Positions 59,849 through 64,000 of a DNA stretch of 64,000 bases are shown here, piece by piece (within the stretch, counting starts at the first letter, position 1; each line of letters opens with the position of its first letter). The notes beneath the pieces are model-generated. The model had not been told where the DNA came from and made no database searches. It saw only the letters and a list, made by a program, of their open reading frames with translations. The position numbers were made by a program, and so were the translations under genes. The DNA is from JAENVU01 sp046598395 (GTDB lineage Bacteria; Actinomycetota; Acidimicrobiia; IMCC26256; JAENVU01), in the NCBI GenBank assembly GCA_046598395.1, contig JBKJIQ010000012.1:1-64000 (forward strand), read 5' to 3'.

Positions 59849-60937
59849 TCAGCAGATGGCGGCGCGGCTGGAGAGTCCGATGCCACGGCGTCCTTGGCGC
59901 AGGATGTGGGCGTCGAGGCCGTTGGTGAGGTAGGCGAACGAGATGCCCGACTCAGGATCGGCCCATGCGATCTGACCGCCCGCACCATTGTGGCCGAAGG
60001 TTCGCGGCGACTGCGTGTGGCCGAAGCCGCGCAGGTTGGCCTTGCCGTCGTCACCCGCGATCACCACGCCGAGGCCGCGGTTCGCGGGCACCTGCGTCCA
60101 GCGATCCGGCTTGGTGTTGCGGACGTGTCCCGTGGCGTTCGCGAGGATGTCGGGATTCCAGATGCCCTCCTGGTTGTGCAGGAGGGCCTGGTAGAAGGTG
60201 ACCACATCGGCCGCAGTCATGATGCCACCGCCACCCGGATGGCCCACCGGGCGGTGATCGTCCTGGCTGAGGGTGATCAGGCCCTCAGGTGTCACCGTCG
60301 AAACTGGCAGCTGGCGAACTCCGAGCGCGGCTTCGAGTTCGTCGGGTGTGGCTTCCTCACCCACGGCCACGACCGGTGCAATCGCCGCGGATGTTCCGAG
60401 GACGCGGTCCTTGATGCCGACGGGTCGCGTGACCCGTTCCTCCAACAGGTCGCGATAGTCGCCGCCCGTGACCCGGTCGATGATCTCCACCAACACCCAG
60501 TGTGCGGACTCGGGGTGGTACTCGTAAGTGGAATCGGGTTCCCAGTTGAGCTTCCACTCGGCCATACGCGCGACCCGGCCTTCGCGGGTGAACACGGCCG
60601 GCGCGCCGAGCGGCGCGTGAGGAAAGCCGGACGTATGGAGCATCACCTGTTCCACGGTGATCACGTCCTTGCCGTTCGGTGCGAACTCGGGGATGTAGTC
60701 GACGACTCGCTTCGAGACATCGATGAGACCTTCGCCGATCAAGATCCAGAAGAGCGACGCGACGAACGCCTTGGTTGCGGAGTACACGATGTAACGCGTG
60801 TCGGTGGTGGCCTCCCCGAATGCCTCGAAGAGCTCGAGCTCGCCGTTGCGGGCGATCGCGAGTTGGCAGCTGGGGAGCAGACCGGCGTCGATCTCTTGGT
60901 GAGCGCGGGCGAGAAGGGCGTCGATCTCAGGCGTCAT
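59849..60937 (-). CDS. Serine hydrolase, beta-lactamase class C / esterase family
   Basis: 362 residues from ATG 60937. The SxxK motif is YSATKAF (Ser53, Lys56), and the Tyr motif region is YEYHPESAHWVLVEIIDRVTG. A GHNGAGGQIAWADPE segment stands at the KTG position, as in EstB-type esterases rather than true beta-lactamases. No signal peptide, so a cytosolic esterase or peptidase is likely. An in-frame extension antisense to the sulfatase gene is rejected. Confidence 0.88.
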   Translation of the reverse strand: MTPEIDALLARAHQEIDAGLLPSCQLAIARNGELELFEAFGEATTDTRYIVYSATKAFVASLFWILIGEGLIDVSKRVVDYIPEFAPNGKDVITVEQVMLHTSGFPHAPLGAPAVFTREGRVARMAEWKLNWEPDSTYEYHPESAHWVLVEIIDRVTGGDYRDLLEERVTRPVGIKDRVLGTSAAIAPVVAVGEEATPDELEAALGVRQLPVSTVTPEGLITLSQDDHRPVGHPGGGGIMTAADVVTFYQALLHNQEGIWNPDILANATGHVRNTKPDRWTQVPANRGLGVVIAGDDGKANLRGFGHTQSPRTFGHNGAGGQIAWADPESGISFAYLTNGLDAHILRQGRRGIGLSSRAAIC

Positions 60938-60994
60938 TCCCACAGCCTGACCGTAGGTAGCACGTACCCACAAGATGGGTGAGAGGATGCGGCC

Positions 60995-62500
60995 ATGCCT
61001 GGGCCTCGCAATGCCGTGGTGATCCTGCTCGACAGCCTGAACCGTCACATGCTCAGTGCCTACGGCGGTGGCGAGTTCGCCACGCCGAACCTCGACCGGT
61101 TCGCGGGTCGCTCGGTACGGTTCGATCGCCATTACACCGGCTCGTTGCCGTGTATGCCGGCGCGCCATGACCTGCTGTGTGGTGCGCTCGATTTCCTGTG
61201 GAAGCCGTGGGGCTCGGTAGAACTTTGGGAGGAACCGATCACGGTGCCGTTGCGGCGCGCCGGTGTGGTCACCAAACTCGTCTCGGACCATCCGCATCTG
61301 TTCGAAACCGGCGGCGAGAACTACCACGTCGATTTCGGCGCGTGGGATTACCAACGCGGCCACGAATCGGATCCGTGGCGTACCCGTTCGGATCCGTCGT
61401 GGCTCGGAGTGCCCAGCTTTGGCCGGGGCGAGATGCCCTATGACCGGTCACGGGGTTGGTTCGCGAATGCGGAGGACTTCCCTGGCCCTCGCACGATGCG
61501 GGCGGCGGCTCGATGGTTGACCGACGAAGCGCCGGCCGATACGCCGTTCTTCCTGTTGGTGGACGAGTTCGATCCGCACGAGCCGTTCGACACGCCGGAG
61601 CCCTACGCATCGATGTACGACACGGATTGGGACGGACCGCATCTCATCTGGCCGCCCTACACCGACGGTGCGATCGCGAATGGCGTGATCACCGAACGCG
61701 AAGGCCGACAGATCCGTGCGCAGTACGGCGCCAACCTCACGATGATCGACGCGTGGTTCGGGTCGGTCCTCGATGCCCTTGATTCCACCGATCGATGGAA
61801 CGACACCGCGGTGGTGGTCTGTACCGATCACGGCCACTACCTCGGCGAACGCGACATCTGGGGCAAGCCCGCGGTGCCGGCCTATGAACCGCTCGGTCAT
61901 ATCCCGCTCATGATCGCGTGGCCCGGCGTTGCGCCCGGATCCCGCGATGCGCTCACCACCACCGTGGATCTGCACGCGACCCTTGCCGATCTCTTCGGAG
62001 TTTTGGTGGAACACCAAACGCATGGCGTTTCTCTGGTTCCCGTGCTCGACGACACCACTGCATCGGTGCGTGACCACGCGCTCGGTGGTGTGTGGGGCCG
62101 AGAGGTACAGCTCGTGACCGACGACGGTTGGAAGTACGCCGCCGCGCCAGTGGGCGACAACGCTCCACTGTCGATGTGGTCGAACCGCTGGTCGACCATG
62201 CCCGTGGTGTCGTATCCCGATCTCCAGATGCCTAAGCCCGACGGCCGAGCGGTGCTCGATCGCATGCCGGGTTCGAGCGTGCCGGTGATTCGCCAACCCT
62301 TCGGAGCCGGCGATCCACTGCCCTTCTGGGCCTACGGGCCGTTCAGCGGCAGCCACGGGTTCGCAGTGGGCGACGACCCATCCGAGTCTCGCGATCTCGC
62401 GGGGACCGAGGTGGAGACTGACCTGCGCGCCCGCTTGCGTGATGCGCTTCACGACGTCTCCGCGCCGGTCGACCAGCTCGCCCGCCTCGGGCTCGATTGA
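60995..62500 (+). CDS. Sulfatase
   Basis: 501 residues, alkaline-phosphatase fold. NAVVILLDSLNRHMLSAYGG carries the first metal Asp. The formylglycine motif is SLPCMPARHDLL (CxPxR, Cys53), so it is a type I sulfatase that needs formylglycine conversion. FFLLVDEFDPHEPF, VVVCTDHGHYLGERDIWGKP (Asp-His) and a C-terminal domain follow. No signal peptide is seen, unusual for polysaccharide sulfatases. ATG 60995 follows GAGAGG. The sulfotransferase 0.5 kb downstream handles the opposite reaction. Confidence 0.92.
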   Translation: MPGPRNAVVILLDSLNRHMLSAYGGGEFATPNLDRFAGRSVRFDRHYTGSLPCMPARHDLLCGALDFLWKPWGSVELWEEPITVPLRRAGVVTKLVSDHPHLFETGGENYHVDFGAWDYQRGHESDPWRTRSDPSWLGVPSFGRGEMPYDRSRGWFANAEDFPGPRTMRAAARWLTDEAPADTPFFLLVDEFDPHEPFDTPEPYASMYDTDWDGPHLIWPPYTDGAIANGVITEREGRQIRAQYGANLTMIDAWFGSVLDALDSTDRWNDTAVVVCTDHGHYLGERDIWGKPAVPAYEPLGHIPLMIAWPGVAPGSRDALTTTVDLHATLADLFGVLVEHQTHGVSLVPVLDDTTASVRDHALGGVWGREVQLVTDDGWKYAAAPVGDNAPLSMWSNRWSTMPVVSYPDLQMPKPDGRAVLDRMPGSSVPVIRQPFGAGDPLPFWAYGPFSGSHGFAVGDDPSESRDLAGTEVETDLRARLRDALHDVSAPVDQLARLGLD

Positions 62501-62511
62501 CTCTGGCTCAG

Positions 62512-62531
62512 ACGGAGTGTCCCACCTCCGT
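62512..62531 (+). terminator. Hairpin terminator candidate after the sulfatase gene
   Basis: ACGGAG, an 8-nt loop, CTCCGT, starting 12 bp after the stop codon. No T-tract. Confidence 0.4.
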
Positions 62532-62595
62532 GCAATGCTGGTGATGAACTTCCTCGCCGCTTCCCCGGCCGAATACCCCGAACCGGAGATCTACG

Positions 62596-62997
62596 ATGGC
62601 GATTGATGAACGGACGCGACACGAGATGTACTCGGGTCTTGAAGAGAAGTTGGGTTCCCCTGTGGCCGATGCACTGATGGCGCACTTGCCTCCCGTGGGC
62701 TGGGCCGACGTTGCTACCAAACAGGACATCGCCGCGCTCGAAGCGGTGACGCGCCTCGAGATCGGTTCGATCGAGCACGATGTTGGGTCTCTGAAACAGG
62801 CGGTTGCGTCGGTCAAAGACGAAGTTGCGTCGGTGAAGCAGGACCTTGCGTCGGTGAAGCAGGACGTTGCGTCGGTGAAGCAGGACCTCGTTGTGGTCAA
62901 TGAGCGCCTCGCAGAGATACACCGGCTCATGCTGTGGTTGTTCTCGACCCAGCTCGCGCTCACAGGCCTGATGATCGGCATCGCCAAGGTCACGTAA
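62596..62997 (+). CDS. Coiled-coil protein with C-terminal membrane anchor
   Basis: 133 residues. The N-terminus has the pattern LEEKLGSPVADALMAHLPPVGWADVATKQDI common to small actinobacterial coiled-coil proteins (CCDC90/DUF1640-like). Residues about 55-108 are a heptad coiled coil containing four near-identical heptads (VASVKQD type). The end is one hydrophobic helix (LMLWLFSTQLALTGLMIGIA). Probably a tail-anchored oligomer. GGAG lies 8 bp before ATG 62596. Its stop overlaps the convergent sulfotransferase by 8 bp. Confidence 0.8.
   Translation: MAIDERTRHEMYSGLEEKLGSPVADALMAHLPPVGWADVATKQDIAALEAVTRLEIGSIEHDVGSLKQAVASVKDEVASVKQDLASVKQDVASVKQDLVVVNERLAEIHRLMLWLFSTQLALTGLMIGIAKVT
62803..62886 (+). 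repeat. Four tandem 21-bp repeats encoding coiled-coil heptads
   Basis: Units start at 62803, 62824, 62845 and 62866; three are almost identical at DNA level (GTTGCGTCGGTGAAGCAGGA plus C) and the first has diverged. Each adds exactly one heptad, so copy-number change would lengthen the coil in register. Confidence 0.9.
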
Positions 62998-63958
62998 CCC
63001 GATGGCTCGGCAGTGTCTCACCCCCTCGATTGAGGCCGATCGCGGCGCGACCGCCTTCGAGCCACTGGCGGAGCTCCGGGTCGAGCGTTGCCGCGGCGGC
63101 GTCATACATCGCGAGGTCGTCGTCGGTGAGCACGTCGCGCCAGCGGCCGTTCTCACCCTTGTAGAAGAACCGCGCTGCGCCGCCCACGAAGCCCATGGCC
63201 ATCGGATCGTCGGTGCCGCGGGCTTCTTCGCGCATCGCGTCGAGTCCAACCGTGTCCAGGATGGTCGGCATCGCGCCGTCGTCGATCTCGATGTCGAGGT
63301 ACTCCGCGATGCGCCGGATCTCCGTTTCGGGGTCGGCCAACAAGTCGCCGAAGTGAACGAACAACACGTTGTCGAGTTCGCGCGATTCCCACCACGTGGA
63401 CAGGTGATGGTGGTGTGACCAGTACGGCCAGCCATCGGGCTCCCAGTCGAACCAACCTTCGCCGATCCAGCGAGGCCAGAGCTCCTCGGGAGTTGGCGGA
63501 CATCGAGGGAACTCCGGCCCGACCCGCTCGGAGTCGTTCAGCAACTCCATCATCAGGTCCGTTTGCGCGGCGTAGTGGTTGAACAGAGACATGAAGACGT
63601 CGCGCGTGTCGCGTCCCACCACGATGTACTTGGTCTGTGGGTAATAGGGCAACCCATCGGCCGCCAGGTGGCTCTTGACGAAGCGGCGGTGAGCCTGAGC
63701 TTCGACGTTGGTCAAGGTCATCTCGATCGGCCCCATGAAGCGCGCGTCAATCCACGGTGAGATCTGGTTCAGATCGGCGTACAGCGGCGGCGGCCCCAGG
63801 ACGAGCGCGGCCACGATTCGCTGCGTCCATGTGGTTCCGGCCTTGTACGCGGTGGTGATGATGATGTCGTCGTCACGCGGGACGAACCCGTTCCACCGAG
63901 TGCTGTCGAGATGATGGTTCTGGTAGGTGCGCGTGCGTTCCGGGATCGATCGTGACAT
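62990..63958 (-). CDS. Sulfotransferase family protein
   Basis: 322 residues. The PAPS 5'-phosphosulfate loop is DIIITTAYKAGTTWTQRIVAAL, and the 3'-phosphate motif is KYIVVGRDTRDVFMSLFNHY, with the general-base His region FVKSHLAADGLPYY. It resembles cytosolic aryl/alcohol sulfotransferases. ATG 63958 is used; a GTG one codon earlier is also open. It is convergent with the coiled-coil gene. Confidence 0.9.
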   Translation of the reverse strand: MSRSIPERTRTYQNHHLDSTRWNGFVPRDDDIIITTAYKAGTTWTQRIVAALVLGPPPLYADLNQISPWIDARFMGPIEMTLTNVEAQAHRRFVKSHLAADGLPYYPQTKYIVVGRDTRDVFMSLFNHYAAQTDLMMELLNDSERVGPEFPRCPPTPEELWPRWIGEGWFDWEPDGWPYWSHHHHLSTWWESRELDNVLFVHFGDLLADPETEIRRIAEYLDIEIDDGAMPTILDTVGLDAMREEARGTDDPMAMGFVGGAARFFYKGENGRWRDVLTDDDLAMYDAAAATLDPELRQWLEGGRAAIGLNRGGETLPSHRVT

Positions 63959-64000
63959 CACCGGAGTCTGTCAGGGCGCGGCGTTCTCCGGAGACCAGAT

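Noticed and set aside
1..64000. tRNA, rRNA, riboswitch, integrase or insertion-sequence features
   Set aside because: No cloverleaf, rRNA core, riboswitch consensus or transposase frame was recognised by eye; small RNAs could still be missed without covariance searches.

Overview
The window is GC-rich, densely coding chromosomal DNA with frequent GTG and TTG starts and many 1-4 bp start/stop overlaps. The content (F420-type LLM oxidoreductase, several CaiB/BaiF CoA-transferases, acyl-CoA synthetase, sulfatase, sulfotransferase, PhyH dioxygenase, Baeyer-Villiger monooxygenase) points to a heterotrophic actinobacterium, most likely class Acidimicrobiia. This placement is an inference from gene content and style; no rRNA or tRNA gene was found. 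No plasmid, phage, transposase or CRISPR signal was seen.

Layout. 1-9.9 kb is a core-metabolism block: a B12-binding mutase subunit, sucC-sucD, purN-purH-folD, a small zinc-ribbon membrane protein, icd, a J-domain protein and mdh, covering three TCA-cycle steps plus purine and one-carbon metabolism. 10-14 kb holds ogt (with a palindrome inside the coding sequence), a convergent hydrolase, and an unexplained module built around a stand-alone phosphohistidine swivelling domain. 14-24.4 kb is a run of minus-strand genes: a glycerol-kinase-like FGGY kinase, an alkyl-DHAP-synthase-like flavoprotein, glpD, a secreted PKD protein, a CoA-transferase, a rhodanese, an NYN-S1 protein with a histone-H1-like tail, and an acyl-CoA synthetase. 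24.4-40.3 kb is accessory catabolism and cell-surface biology: VOC protein, nitroreductase, HAPMO-like monooxygenase, crotonase, PKD protein, endoglycoceramidase-like lipoprotein, PAP2 membrane protein, PhyH oxygenase, two amidohydrolases, FAD and F420 oxidoreductases, and an SDR.

40.6-51 kb contains a metzincin-like protease, a secreted protein, and then the most distinctive locus: a compact four-gene herA-sbcD-sbcC-nurA operon. This is the complete archaeal-style set for DNA-end resection in a bacterial setting. It is followed by a secreted-protein gene split by an in-frame amber codon. 51-64 kb holds a GH20-like glycosidase with a GNAT partner, a membrane GAF protein, a tandem CoA-transferase pair in which only one member keeps the catalytic Asp position, a secreted lipase, a stand-alone GHKL ATPase, a serine hydrolase, a sulfatase, a heptad-repeat coiled-coil protein and a sulfotransferase.

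Interspersed palindromes of about 50 bp form a second theme. Two homologous 51-bp copies each directly abut a stop codon (3536-3586 and 13967-14017), and one of them supplies the end of a neighbouring reading frame. A 52-bp palindrome of different sequence lies inside ogt, and a third type lies behind glpD.
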